From: CAJAUT01 sp043809365
GTDB taxonomy: Bacteria; Patescibacteriota; Microgenomatia; UBA1400; UBA12108
Direction: 5' to 3'
DNA length: 33,363 bases
Assembly: GCA_043809365.1 (NCBI GenBank)
Contig: JAZDDW010000006.1
Coordinates: 1-33,363 of the forward strand
Position 1 is the stretch's first letter. The number at the start of each line of letters is the position of its first letter. Under the pieces are notes generated by a model. That model was not told the origin of the DNA. It searched no databases and worked only from the letters and a program-made list of their open reading frames with translations. Made by a program: the position numbers and the translations under genes. Below are positions 1 to 6,901 of this stretch, one piece after another.

Positions 1-1005
1 GGGGAGTGGAGAGACTCGCAGGGCAAGACGTGGGGGAGCGAGGACTTGCGCCTGCATATGGCAGATATCTTGGCGGGGCGTTACTCGATGGATGATATGC
101 CAGATATTGCATACATTGAGGAACGAGTGCGGGTACACCCAGTATTTGCAAAATATAGTTATCATGGGACGCCCGACATTCGCGTAATTGTGTACAATCG
201 TGTACCGGTCATGAGTTATGTTAGATTACCTACGGAAGAGTCGGGGGGAAGAGCTAACTTGTTCCAGGGAGCGGCGGCGACGGGAATCGATATTGCGACG
301 GGGATTACGACATATGGAATCCATCATGCCAAACCAATTGAGTTTTTCCCTGGTACTAGACGTAAACTAGGGAACATCCAGATTCCCCAGTGGGAAGAGA
401 TCCTTAATACCGCGGTGGAAGCGAGCGAAGCGATAGGACTAGGGTATATGGCAGTTGATATTGTCCTGCAACCTGATAAAGATAAAGCAGTACCGATGAT
501 CCTAGAAGTTAATGCACAGCCCGGACTTAAGATTCAGATCGCTAATCGAGCGGGATTGCGAGAACGGTTGGCTCGGGTCAAGGGGTTAAAAATCGTGTCG
601 GCTAAACATGGGATAAGGGTGGGACAGGCGTTGTTTGCGGATCCTCAACTGGCGGAGCGGGGAATGGGGAGAAAAACGATTGGAGGAATTGAGGAGGTGG
701 AGGTAGTGGGTTTGAACGGAAAGAGAAAAAATGTGAGGGCAAAGGTAGATACGGGGGCGGATGGATCAAGTATCGATCGGGTGTTGGCAGAGGAACTTGG
801 ACTTTTAGAATCAGAGAATATTTTGTATCATGATTATTTTCGTAATGCGCTCGGGAGAAAGAAACGAGAAATTGTGGGAGTAACATTTATCATGGCGGGG
901 AGAAAGATCAAAACACAGATCTCGATCGCGGATCGATCGCGACTACGAACCAAAATGATTGTGGGAAGAAGAGATTTGAAACAGTTTGCGGTCGTGGTGG
1001 AGTAG
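1..1005 (+). CDS. Alpha-L-glutamate ligase-like ATP-grasp protein fused to a retropepsin-like (RimB/Zn_protease PF05618-type) domain, 5' partial
   Basis: The frame is open from the left edge, so the true start lies upstream; 334 residues are visible. The first ~200 residues match the C-terminal half of the alpha-L-glutamate ligase-like ATP-grasp family: a DIRVIVYN strand, an ANLHQG-like segment (here ANLFQG) and the Mg/ATP-binding E-x-N in ILEVNAQPGL. The last ~100 residues are a separate domain with KVDTGADGSSID, the aspartic-protease-like signature of the 'ATP-dependent zinc protease' family related to RimB. Known members of these families act on poly-glutamate tails or related peptides, so one chain may add and trim such modifications; the substrate cannot be read from sequence. 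Only 2 nt separate its stop from mnmA, suggesting co-transcription. Domain assignment is fairly sure; activity is inferred. Confidence 0.85.
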   Translation, partial: GEWRDSQGKTWGSEDLRLHMADILAGRYSMDDMPDIAYIEERVRVHPVFAKYSYHGTPDIRVIVYNRVPVMSYVRLPTEESGGRANLFQGAAATGIDIATGITTYGIHHAKPIEFFPGTRRKLGNIQIPQWEEILNTAVEASEAIGLGYMAVDIVLQPDKDKAVPMILEVNAQPGLKIQIANRAGLRERLARVKGLKIVSAKHGIRVGQALFADPQLAERGMGRKTIGGIEEVEVVGLNGKRKNVRAKVDTGADGSSIDRVLAEELGLLESENILYHDYFRNALGRKKREIVGVTFIMAGRKIKTQISIADRSRLRTKMIVGRRDLKQFAVVVE

Positions 1006-1007
1006 CC

Positions 1008-2150
1008 ATGAAAAAGAAGCTGAGGGTAGCAGTGGGGATGAGCGGAGGAGTGGACTCGTCGGTGGCGGCAGCACTGCTGATAGAGAAGGGGTATGAAGTT
1101 CATGGAGCATATCTCGAGTGTTATAACGAGCCAGGATGCCGGACTGATCAAGACAAGGCAGATGCGCTAAAAGTGGCAATGCAGTTGGGTTGCCGATTTC
1201 TGACTTTAGATTTGAGAAAAAAATATAAGGAAAAAGTGGTCCAGTATTTCCTGGCGGAATATCGAGCAGGGAGAACACCCAATCCAGATATCGTGTGTAA
1301 CCGAGAAGTGAAGTTTGGCATTCTTTATGATTATGCAAGGAAAAATGGTTTTGATTATGTAGCTACGGGGCATTATGCAAGGATAGTTACTTTAAGGGTC
1401 GGACCCTTAAAGTCAAACTTTAAGGGAGAGACCCTCATAGCGAGAGCGAGAGATTTGACAAAAGACCAAAGCTATTTCCTCTGGCAGGTACCCCAAGATC
1501 ATTTAAATAATATTCTTTTCCCCCTAGGAGATATGCTAAAGAGCGAGGTGCGGGCGAAGGCGCGAGAGTTGCATTTGCCGGTGGCAGACAAACCAGATTC
1601 GATGGGGGTGTGTATGATGGGGGAATTGGATGTGGGCGAGTTTTTGCGGCAGAAGTTGGGAGAGAAGCCAGGGGAAGTAGTGATGCAGTGTCACGGTGAC
1701 ACAGTAACGCAGTGCCACATAGGGACACATCGAGGGCTGTGGTTTTATACCATTGGTCAGCGAGGGGGATGGGAGAGGAGTTCAAAATCTCAAATCATAA
1801 ATTCTCAAAGACTCAAATTGGGGATCAATACTAATAATATGCCACCTCTTTATGTAATCGGGAAAGATAAAGCCAACAATCAGTTGATAGTGGGGGAGAG
1901 GGAGGAGGCGATGAGAAAAGAATTTTGGATAGATTCCTCGACTACGCTCGGGATGACGGTCGATGCGGGCAAATTGTGGGTGAGAGTTAGGAATTTGGGG
2001 GAACTAGTGGCAGTGTCAAAGTGTCATAGTGTCACGGGTGGAATGATCGTCGAGACGGTAGAGCCAATATTTGCGGTAGCAGAGGGGCAGAGCGCGGTGT
2101 TTTATGACGAGCGGGGATGTGTGGTTGGAGGTGGGATCATTAGGGAGTGA
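1008..2150 (+). CDS. mnmA: tRNA-specific 2-thiouridylase MnmA
   Basis: MnmA thiolates U34 of the tRNAs for Lys, Glu and Gln in the cytoplasm, using ATP and a persulfide sulfur. The PP-loop SGGVDSS is at residues 12-18. The catalytic cysteine of NPDIVCNREVKFG is Cys97 and the second, in GVCMMGE, is Cys202. TGHYAR, DQSYFLW and YTIGQR are also present. ATG at 1008 begins exactly at the conserved N terminus, 2 nt after the preceding stop. The gene is unusual in carrying five short repeat-derived in-frame insertions (near residues 128-143, 227-239, 259-272, 309-317 and 335-344), none touching the catalytic motifs. They encode low-complexity peptides where the family normally has loops. The 3' end overlaps the convergent gene at 2140 by 11 nt. 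Confidence 0.95.
   Translation: MKKKLRVAVGMSGGVDSSVAAALLIEKGYEVHGAYLECYNEPGCRTDQDKADALKVAMQLGCRFLTLDLRKKYKEKVVQYFLAEYRAGRTPNPDIVCNREVKFGILYDYARKNGFDYVATGHYARIVTLRVGPLKSNFKGETLIARARDLTKDQSYFLWQVPQDHLNNILFPLGDMLKSEVRAKARELHLPVADKPDSMGVCMMGELDVGEFLRQKLGEKPGEVVMQCHGDTVTQCHIGTHRGLWFYTIGQRGGWERSSKSQIINSQRLKLGINTNNMPPLYVIGKDKANNQLIVGEREEAMRKEFWIDSSTTLGMTVDAGKLWVRVRNLGELVAVSKCHSVTGGMIVETVEPIFAVAEGQSAVFYDERGCVVGGGIIRE
1390..1435 (+). repeat. Palindromic repeat inserted in mnmA
   Basis: CTTTAAGGGTC (1390-1400) and GACCCTTAAAG (1402-1412) form a perfect 11-bp inverted repeat around one G. A further CTTTAAGGG copy begins at 1418 and is followed by GAGAGACCCT. It encodes residues ~128-143, between HYAR and the DQSYFLW motif, where the family is normally shorter. 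It is read in frame with no stop. Confidence 0.6.
1688..1722 (+). repeat. GTGTCAC-type repeat inserted in mnmA
   Basis: GTGTCAC-G-GTGACAC (1688-1702) is a perfect 7-bp inverted repeat with a one-base centre, followed by related AGTAACGCAGTGCCACAT. The same GTGTCA/GTGTCAC words recur at 2011-2038 in the same gene. It encodes residues ~227-239, a Cys/His/Thr-rich patch in a loop before YTIGQR. Confidence 0.5.
1782..1823 (+). repeat. AAATC/CAAATTCTCAAAT-type dispersed repeat in mnmA
   Basis: A run of degenerate copies of AAATCxCAAATT / ATTCTCAAA. Similar runs occur in radA (5345-5386 and 5639-5674) and prs (7811-7850), in each case encoding a peptide of the form KSQIxNSQ. Here it gives SKSQIINSQRLKLG, inserted just after the YTIGQRGG motif of mnmA. 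Confidence 0.65.
1932..1958 (+). repeat. GATTCCTCGACTACGCTCGG-type repeat in mnmA
   Basis: The 27-bp element reads GATTCCTCGACTACGCTCGG and continues GATGACG. Elements of this type are, from memory, common short dispersed repeats in CPR and other genomes. It is translated as DSSTTLGMT (residues ~309-317) inside the C-terminal beta domain. A partly related string lies in reverse orientation at 13545-13577. Confidence 0.5.
2011..2038 (+). repeat. Second GTGTCA-type repeat in mnmA
   Basis: Three tandem-like GTGTCA words (CAGTGTCAAAGTGTCATAGT, then GTCACGGG) occupy 2011-2038 and encode SKCHSVTGG (residues ~335-344). It is the same word family as 1688-1722, about 320 bp upstream. Confidence 0.45.
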
Positions 2151-2685
2151 TATAATCTGTACATGAGTCGTGCGTTTTTCTTATACTGTTTTTTGGAGTA
2201 CCATCAAGACAAGTGATTGTCTGATCAATATACGTATCACATATTGTTTTTTCTTCTGATCCTTCGTATGAGTTAAAGATTTCTTGTCCTCCCTTGATGT
2301 ATCCTGTCGAAATGGACTCACCATGCTTCATATTTCTAGTTTTTTTATCGAAAAACAAGACGTTATTACATGGTCGTTGACACAAATACAGACCTAGAGA
2401 TGAAAGTCGATCACAAAGAGGTCTATTGGGTTTGCTCGTATTATTGGAGGAAGGATTCGTGTTAGTAGAATTTGGCTTGGGAGTAGCATTCTTGCATGAT
2501 TTGCCAGACCAGACACAGGCTGATCTTGCTTGGCACATTTCTTCTTCGAATAGAGCACAGTCTTGGACTACATTAATCGTATTGGGGGAGTAACGAGAGA
2601 GAGAAAAGAAGATACCTCCAACCAAGATAATGGAAGAGATTGTTGCGATTTGACGATTGCGATTAAAAGACTGTTTGTTTTTCAT
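2140..2685 (-). CDS. Membrane-anchored Cys-rich extracytoplasmic protein, unknown function
   Basis: I do not recognise a named family. From the ATG at 2685 the product has 181 aa. A short basic N terminus is followed by one hydrophobic segment (~residues 12-29) that acts as signal or anchor. A Cys-rich part follows, containing C-x6-C-x5-C-x-W (CALFEEEMCQARSACVW), then an Asn/Ser/Thr/Pro linker and further Cys pairs (LCQRPC). The C-x-W module closely resembles the first Cys module of the giant protein (TCTRTSGCKW), so the two are probably related in fold. The frame opens upstream at 2745, but M at 2685 places the hydrophobic segment correctly. It is divergent from the gene at 2804 and overlaps the mnmA 3' end by 11 nt. 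Confidence 0.65.
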   Translation of the reverse strand: MKNKQSFNRNRQIATISSIILVGGIFFSLSRYSPNTINVVQDCALFEEEMCQARSACVWSGKSCKNATPKPNSTNTNPSSNNTSKPNRPLCDRLSSLGLYLCQRPCNNVLFFDKKTRNMKHGESISTGYIKGGQEIFNSYEGSEEKTICDTYIDQTITCLDGTPKNSIRKTHDSCTDYITP

Positions 2686-2739
2686 GATTGTTCTATTCAA
2701 TATTGTTAATAGAGTAATAGTATCAGCTCGAAAGGGGGC

Positions 2740-2779
2740 TTGCAATAGAACAAAAAATCGTTCATAGTAGAGTCTACTA
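2740..2779 (+). promoter_or_regulatory. Promoter of the 2804 gene with palindromic operator candidate
   Basis: TTGCAA (2740-2745), a 17-bp spacer and CATAGT (2763-2768) precede the SD sequence AGGAG at 2791-2795. Overlapping the -10 is TAGTAGA-G-TCTACTA (2765-2779), a perfect 7-bp inverted repeat that could bind a dimeric regulator. The operator role is inferred. Confidence 0.45.
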
Positions 2780-2803
2780 CATAAGTAAAAAGGAGTTTGA
2801 GAT

Positions 2804-3670
2804 ATGAAGAAAACAAAGTTGGCGAAAATTTCTCCCTGGATGAAACTATATAGGTTCGCGCTTGGGGGAATAGTGGTGATGACGGTGATGGCTGTGGCGG
2901 CTATGGTCTGGCAGTATTATGACCTGCAATCAAAAGTTTGGATGTTTAGCGAATATGAGAGTGATGATCTGATGGTGAGTGACATAGAGATTAATTTGAT
3001 AGATGCCCCCAAAGCTAGAGACGGGGGATTGTCGGTGTGTGGCAGTACAAATGAAACAAAAGGAGAGTGCAAGACAATGCAGTTGAGTACCCCAACGAGT
3101 GGTGGATCGTGTCAGGCACAACGGAAGATTGTGCCACAGGAATTGTTGGATAAGTGTAACGCCGAGAATGGGACAAATATTACTGCGGTGACCGAAAAAG
3201 GGTGTAGGGCAACTGCGGCGAGTATGTTTAGTTGGGCAGGAGCTTTTCGGACCTGTAATTGTCAACCGGGTTTGATTTATGATCAGCGGACTATTACCAG
3301 TAGTTTCTCGGTGGCTGACCCGACACATACAACGGGGACGGCTGTGCCCAAGGGGCATATTAATGTAGATGGGATGCACAAATGTGCACCCGGATTGGCA
3401 GGCAGGTATTGCCCAGCTGGCGGGGAAAGATTGGGTAAGAATACGCAGTGGGTTCCCTGTGTGACGGCTCCATATAAGGGAGCGTGTAAGTATGGGATTG
3501 AAGAGGTGGTGCGAGTAATATCAGGAGGAAAGCAATACCTATTCTGTGCTCCTACCAACCAGCCAGGAGTGGATGATGGCACATCATGTTATACGGGCAA
3601 TGCGTCCAAGCCGACAGTTAAGATTTGTTGCCCGGTCGGACAAAAAGTGGTGAGTGGAAAATGTCAATGA
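2804..3670 (+). CDS. Membrane-anchored Cys-rich extracytoplasmic protein, unknown function
   Basis: 288 aa, no family recognised. ATG at 2804 has AGGAG 8 nt upstream. A basic N terminus and one hydrophobic helix (~residues 17-38) anchor it, with the rest outside. The exterior is rich in cysteines, including the pairs CNCQPG and CCPVGQ and a final CCPVGQKVVSGKCQ. NTQWVPC resembles the CxNGxWVP motifs of the giant protein, and the CC...GKC ending resembles its knottin-like CC modules. Many disulfides fit an exported, rigid domain. The next gene starts at an ATGA overlap, so the two are translationally coupled. A surface or pilus-associated role is possible but not shown. Confidence 0.75.
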   Translation: MKKTKLAKISPWMKLYRFALGGIVVMTVMAVAAMVWQYYDLQSKVWMFSEYESDDLMVSDIEINLIDAPKARDGGLSVCGSTNETKGECKTMQLSTPTSGGSCQAQRKIVPQELLDKCNAENGTNITAVTEKGCRATAASMFSWAGAFRTCNCQPGLIYDQRTITSSFSVADPTHTTGTAVPKGHINVDGMHKCAPGLAGRYCPAGGERLGKNTQWVPCVTAPYKGACKYGIEEVVRVISGGKQYLFCAPTNQPGVDDGTSCYTGNASKPTVKICCPVGQKVVSGKCQ

Positions 3671-3837
3671 AAAAGAAACAAGTGGTCATGCATAACCAGT
3701 TTTTGGGGATGTTGCTTGTGGCTATCGGGATTGGGGCTTTGATTGTGGTAGTGCGATATTTGGTGATTGCGGCACAAGTTCCGACGGATGTGTACCTGGT
3801 GGAGCCGAGTGAGTTGATACCTGGTATCGCTAATTAG
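3667..3837 (+). CDS. Small single-pass membrane protein
   Basis: 56 aa from the ATG at 3667, which overlaps the preceding TGA as ATGA. A Lys-rich N terminus (MKKKQ) is followed by a hydrophobic helix (~residues 11-35) and a short tail with PTDVYLVEPSELIPG. No family is recognised. Tight coupling to the Cys-rich protein upstream suggests the two work together in the membrane. An ATG at 3661 is an alternative start that would only add two residues. Confidence 0.6.
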   Translation: MKKKQVVMHNQFLGMLLVAIGIGALIVVVRYLVIAAQVPTDVYLVEPSELIPGIAN

Positions 3838-3838
3838 G

Positions 3839-3867
3839 TTGTGGATTTTGGATTCTCGAGGTAGAAT
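3839..3867 (+). promoter_or_regulatory. rpsA promoter
   Basis: TTGTGG (3839-3844), a 17-bp spacer and TAGAAT (3862-3867) lie upstream of a strong SD (GGAAGGAG, 3881-3888) and the ATG at 3899. Unlike several other genes here, rpsA has a leader of about 25 nt with a ribosome binding site. Confidence 0.55.
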
Positions 3868-3898
3868 AGGGAAATCTCAAGGAAGGAGATTTTTTAAT

Positions 3899-5026
3899 AT
3901 GATTAAAGACAAAAAGGTTAAAAGTGCTAAGAAAGGAGAGGTGGTTGAGCCAACTACAATGGAAGAGTTGCTTGCAAGCTCTGGGTACCAACTGTCGGTA
4001 CCCAAGAAAGGCGAGACCATCAAGGGACTAGTGACGACGGTGAATCGCAAGATGGTGCTAGTAGATATTGGAGCCAAGACGGAAGGGATAGTAAGCGAGC
4101 GAGAATATGATTTTGCCAAAGAATTTATTGAGACGATTAAGGTGGGAGATGAGATTGACGTATATGTAGCTTCGGATGAAAACGAGCGAGGACAAATATT
4201 GCTGTCGCTCAAGCGGGCAATGTTTGACAAACTTTGGAAAATGCTCGAGGACTATCTCAAAAATGAGACTGAAGTGCAGGTTAAAACAGTAGAGCTCAAT
4301 CGGGGAGGGATGATTGTGCGATGGCAGGGACTGCGAGGATTTGTCCCATCTAGTCAGTTTGGGGTGAGTTACCAGGGTAATTTACAGGCACTGGTGGGGA
4401 AGACGATTAACGTCAAGCCAATTGAGGTGGATAGAGAGAAGAACAGACTGATCTTTTCCGAGAAACATGTATCGGAGGCGGGGGCAATGGCTTCACGTGA
4501 GTCGGCGCTGAAGGAAGTTAAGGTGGGTAATACCTTCTCTGGATCTGTCACGGGAGTATTGTCATTTGGAGCTTTTGTGGCGGTGCCAGTTGTGGCAGGC
4601 AAAGAAACGATCACCATCGAGGGTTTGGTACATATTTCGGAAATTTCCTGGGAAAAAGTGGAGGATATCCACAAGTATCTCAAGGTGGGAGATAAAGTTG
4701 AGGTAAAAGTGCTGGGGGTCGAAGAGGGGACCGGGAAACTAAATCTCTCGATTAAACAACTCCAAAGTGACCCGTGGAGTATGGTCGCCGAGAAATATGG
4801 CGCGGGAACTACGGTCAAGGGGACGGTATCACGGGCGGCACCATTTGGTGTATTTGTGAACTTTGAACCAGGAGTAGACGGGTTGATCCATGTTTCACGC
4901 CTGGGATCATTTGGAGAGCTCAAGACCGGAGAACCGATTGAGGTCTTGGTCGAAAATGTGGACCCAGAACATAGGCGGATGAGTCTGGGACCAGTGCTGA
5001 AAGAAGTACCGGTGGGGTACAAATAA
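3899..5026 (+). CDS. rpsA: 30S ribosomal protein S1 (four S1 domains)
   Basis: S1 binds mRNA on the 30S subunit and helps initiation. From the ATG at 3899 the product has 375 aa with four S1 (OB-fold) repeats at about residues 36-106, 120-190, 208-286 and 300-365. The third and fourth carry classic S1 signatures (GSVTGVLSFGAFV...GLVHISEIS and GTVSRAAPFGVFVNF...GLIHVSRL). Proteobacterial S1 has six domains; four is usual in many other phyla. The frame is open back to 3839, but the SD at 3881-3888 favours 3899, and the N-terminal Lys-rich stretch fits. Repeats 3 and 4 match best, repeat 2 least. Confidence 0.93.
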   Translation: MIKDKKVKSAKKGEVVEPTTMEELLASSGYQLSVPKKGETIKGLVTTVNRKMVLVDIGAKTEGIVSEREYDFAKEFIETIKVGDEIDVYVASDENERGQILLSLKRAMFDKLWKMLEDYLKNETEVQVKTVELNRGGMIVRWQGLRGFVPSSQFGVSYQGNLQALVGKTINVKPIEVDREKNRLIFSEKHVSEAGAMASRESALKEVKVGNTFSGSVTGVLSFGAFVAVPVVAGKETITIEGLVHISEISWEKVEDIHKYLKVGDKVEVKVLGVEEGTGKLNLSIKQLQSDPWSMVAEKYGAGTTVKGTVSRAAPFGVFVNFEPGVDGLIHVSRLGSFGELKTGEPIEVLVENVDPEHRRMSLGPVLKEVPVGYK

Positions 5027-5034
5027 GTATATGG

Positions 5035-5055
5035 TATTAAGTATTAAGTATTAAG
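5035..5055 (+). repeat. Tandem heptamer TATTAAG x3
   Basis: Three head-to-tail copies of TATTAAG lie just after the rpsA stop and before the AGGGGG that precedes the small ORF at 5068. It is a short simple repeat in the spacer with no assigned role. Confidence 0.7.
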
Positions 5056-5067
5056 TATAGGGGGCAT

Positions 5068-5211
5068 ATGAGTAAGACAAAAATGATAGTGAAGGATGAT
5101 CAGATCTTGGTTGACCTGCAGTGGATCTTTGAAGAGATCCGCGGAGCCAACGGGGATTGGAAGGCGGTTGAGGAACAACTTAAGGCATTGTTATCGGCGG
5201 TAGAAGAGTAA
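5068..5211 (+). CDS. 47-aa acidic small protein, unknown
   Basis: ATG at 5068 is preceded by AGGGGG 3-8 nt upstream, and TAA is at 5209-5211. The product is M-S-K-T-K-M-I-V, then an amphipathic segment with QWIFEEIRGANGDW and a second helix VEEQLKALLSAVEE. It has two Trp, a net acidic charge, no Cys and no membrane segment, and is probably a helical hairpin. It fits tightly between rpsA and radA, 16 nt before the radA start. The family is unknown. It may be a partner of ribosome or repair proteins; context is the only hint. Confidence 0.5.
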   Translation: MSKTKMIVKDDQILVDLQWIFEEIRGANGDWKAVEEQLKALLSAVEE

Positions 5212-5215
5212 ATGT

Positions 5216-5230
5216 TAGAATAGGAGAATG
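5216..5230 (+). promoter_or_regulatory. radA -10 box for a leaderless start
   Basis: TAGAAT (5216-5221) ends 6 nt before ATG 5228, so the transcript would begin at or next to the ATG. The AGGAG at 5222-5226 sits only 1 nt from the ATG, too close to act as an SD. No clear -35 is seen at 17 bp. Confidence 0.4.
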
Positions 5231-6553
5231 AGAAGCTCGGTCGTATTTGAATGTCAGAACTGTGGGAGCCAGTTCCCTAAGTGGCAGGGGCAGTGTGGTG
5301 AGTGTGGGAAGTGGAATACTTTAACAGAAACTGTGTATTCCAAGAAATCCCAAATCACAAATTCTCAAATTCGCAAATCGGGGGGGAAACTGCAAAAATT
5401 GGAGGAGATTGATGCCAAAGTGGGAGAGAGACTGAAAACGGGGATAGAAGAGCTGGACCGAGTGCTGGGAGGTGGGATTGTGCCGGGAGAGGTTTGCTTG
5501 ATGATAGGCGAACCCGGAATTGGTAAGAGTACTTTACTTACTCAACTTGCCCTGAACCTAGATAAGGTGGTCTATGTCTGCGGAGAGGAGTCACCCTCTC
5601 AAGTCAAGCTTCGCATTGCTCGCTTGCTTGAATCGGGGAATCACAAGTCACAAATGACAAATTCTCAAATTGGGTTACAGATGCTGCCAGAAACGGATGT
5701 AGACGCCATTATTGCGAGTGTAGAAAAGTTGGATTTATCCTTACTGATTGTCGACTCGGTACAGACTTTGTATACGAGTGAGTTATCGGGACTATCGGGA
5801 TCGATTTCACAGATTCGTGAGTGTAGTGCGCGACTCATTGGCTTTGCCAAAACCAAAAACGTCCCAGTGATGCTCGTGGGACACGTGACTAAGGATGGAG
5901 AGATGGCAGGACCCAAAGTGCTTGAGCATATGGTGGATTGTGTACTGGAGCTGACGGGAGATCGGTATTACGATCTACGCCTATTGCGGACACAGAAAAA
6001 TCGTTTTGGGGCGACGGATGAGGTGGGAGTGTTTAAAATGGTCGAGTCGGGAATGGAAGAAGTCGCAAACCCGAGTGAACTGTTTTTGGCGGAGCGAGAA
6101 GAGGGGTCGGTGGGGTCGGCGGTTGCGGTAGTGATGGAGGGAACAAGACCTGTCCTGGTAGAGGTACAGGCATTGGTCGTGGATTCCGAGCTCCCGGTGC
6201 CACGGCGAGTAGCACAGGGAGTAGATGTGCGGCGGGTAATGATCCTACTGGGGGTCCTGCAAAAATATTGTCGACTACCAATTGGTAACAAGGATGTGTT
6301 TATCAAAGTGACGGGAGGGCTGACGGTCAAGGAACCGGCGGTTGATTTGGCCGTGTGTTTGGCGGTAGCTAGCTCGACGAGGGGGAAACCGTTGCCCAAG
6401 AATGCGGTGGCGGTCGGAGAGGTGGGGTTACTGGGGGAGATTAGGACAGTGAGTTGGGCCGAGAAACGAGCCAAAGAGGCCAAAAAACTGGGTTATACAA
6501 CGTTTTACTCAAGAAGTAGTCATAAAAAAGTGAGTGAGATAGTTTTCAGTTAG
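5228..6553 (+). CDS. radA: DNA repair protein RadA
   Basis: RadA (Sms) is a RecA-like ATPase that drives branch migration in recombination. The N-terminal zinc finger has Cys9, Cys12, Cys23 and Cys26 (CQNC...CGEC). Walker A GEPGIGKST is at ~94-102, and the RadA-specific KNRFG is at ~256-260. The C-terminal Lon-protease-like domain (VFIKVTGGL, AVAVGEVGLLGEIR) completes the usual architecture at a typical length (441 aa). Two in-frame repeat insertions (residues ~40-53, between zinc finger and ATPase, and ~138-149, inside the ATPase) encode KSQITNSQ- and KSQMTNSQ-type peptides absent from normal RadA. An in-frame TAG at 5216 prevents an upstream start. Confidence 0.95.
   Translation: MRSSVVFECQNCGSQFPKWQGQCGECGKWNTLTETVYSKKSQITNSQIRKSGGKLQKLEEIDAKVGERLKTGIEELDRVLGGGIVPGEVCLMIGEPGIGKSTLLTQLALNLDKVVYVCGEESPSQVKLRIARLLESGNHKSQMTNSQIGLQMLPETDVDAIIASVEKLDLSLLIVDSVQTLYTSELSGLSGSISQIRECSARLIGFAKTKNVPVMLVGHVTKDGEMAGPKVLEHMVDCVLELTGDRYYDLRLLRTQKNRFGATDEVGVFKMVESGMEEVANPSELFLAEREEGSVGSAVAVVMEGTRPVLVEVQALVVDSELPVPRRVAQGVDVRRVMILLGVLQKYCRLPIGNKDVFIKVTGGLTVKEPAVDLAVCLAVASSTRGKPLPKNAVAVGEVGLLGEIRTVSWAEKRAKEAKKLGYTTFYSRSSHKKVSEIVFS
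5345..5386 (+). repeat. AAATC/CAAATTCTCAAAT dispersed repeat in radA (copy 1)
   Basis: Units AAATCCC, AAATCAC, AAATTCTC, AAATTCGC and AAATCGG follow each other. The sequence encodes KSQITNSQIRKSGG in the linker between the RadA zinc finger and ATPase domain. Confidence 0.7.
5639..5674 (+). repeat. AAATC/CAAATTCTCAAAT dispersed repeat in radA (copy 2)
   Basis: AATCACAAGTCACAAATGAC followed by AAATTCTCAAATTGGG. It encodes NHKSQMTNSQIG within the RecA-like domain, after ARLLESG. It shares the core ACAAATTCTCAAATT with copy 1 (ACAAATTCTCAAATTCG). Confidence 0.7.
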
Positions 6554-6581
6554 TTATCCACAATCCCAATATATTGGATAA
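6554..6581 (+). terminator. Hairpin after radA
   Basis: TTATCCA (6554-6560) and TGGATAA (6575-6581) form a 7-bp stem with a 14-nt loop directly behind the radA stop. There is no clear T-run, so it may end or protect the radA mRNA but is not a classical intrinsic terminator. Confidence 0.3.
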
Positions 6582-6639
6582 ATCCAGAGATATATTTATT
6601 ATGGGGTTATACGTGTGAGGCGGGTGTAATAGTTATAGG

Positions 6640-6668
6640 TTGACTATCTGTACTCGAGGTGGTAGGAT
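6640..6668 (+). promoter_or_regulatory. Promoter of a putative noncoding RNA
   Basis: TTGACT (6640-6645), exactly 17 bp, then TAGGAT (6663-6668). The same -10 hexamer with a 17-bp spacer precedes the M23 peptidase gene. Transcription should start near 6675, at the foot of the first stem of the RNA described next. Confidence 0.55.
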
Positions 6669-6673
6669 ACGAA

Positions 6674-6882
6674 AAGAGCATTCCTACCGCTGATTCTCCA
6701 TTTGCACGGGATCACGTGTAGCAATGCTCTTGTTCAAATACGAAGTGTAGATGTTTCAATGCCTACACTAGCGTACTGGAACTTTAACACTTGCGAGGAA
6801 GTCCGTCAAGCTACATCTTGTGTGTAAACCTATATATGACACACTACAGGTAGTGGTTTGGCCTATAACGACTTGATGTTGA
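6674..6882 (+). ncRNA. Unclassified structured RNA (about 200 nt)
   Basis: No convincing gene fits 6554-6998 (445 nt). Downstream of a good promoter the sequence holds nested complementary segments. AAGAGCATT (6674-6682) pairs with AATGCTCTT (6723-6731). AGTGTAG (6744-6750) pairs with CTACACT (6763-6769). GTGTGT (6820-6825) pairs with ACACAC (6839-6844). AAACC (6826-6830), in that last loop, can pair with GGTTT (6855-6859), making an H-type pseudoknot, and GTCAAG (6805-6810) can close over CTTGAT (6872-6877). GAGGAAGTCC at 6794-6803 recalls the RNase P GAGGAAAGTCC box, but the other conserved RNase P regions are not seen. I cannot assign a family; tmRNA, SRP and RNase P were considered. The 3' end is uncertain. 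Confidence 0.4.
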
Positions 6883-6901
6883 GAAAAAACAATACGTGCT
6901 T

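Noticed and set aside
6731..6746. TTCAAAT resembling a tRNA T-loop
   Set aside because: Flanking bases do not form a 5-bp T-stem, and no acceptor stem, D-loop or anticodon arm can be drawn around it.
6794..6803. GAGGAAGTCC resembling the RNase P RNA conserved box
   Set aside because: One base short of GAGGAAAGTCC, it lies mid-way through the candidate RNA and not near its 5' end. The ACAGNAA and GGTAAGAGC-type regions are missing.
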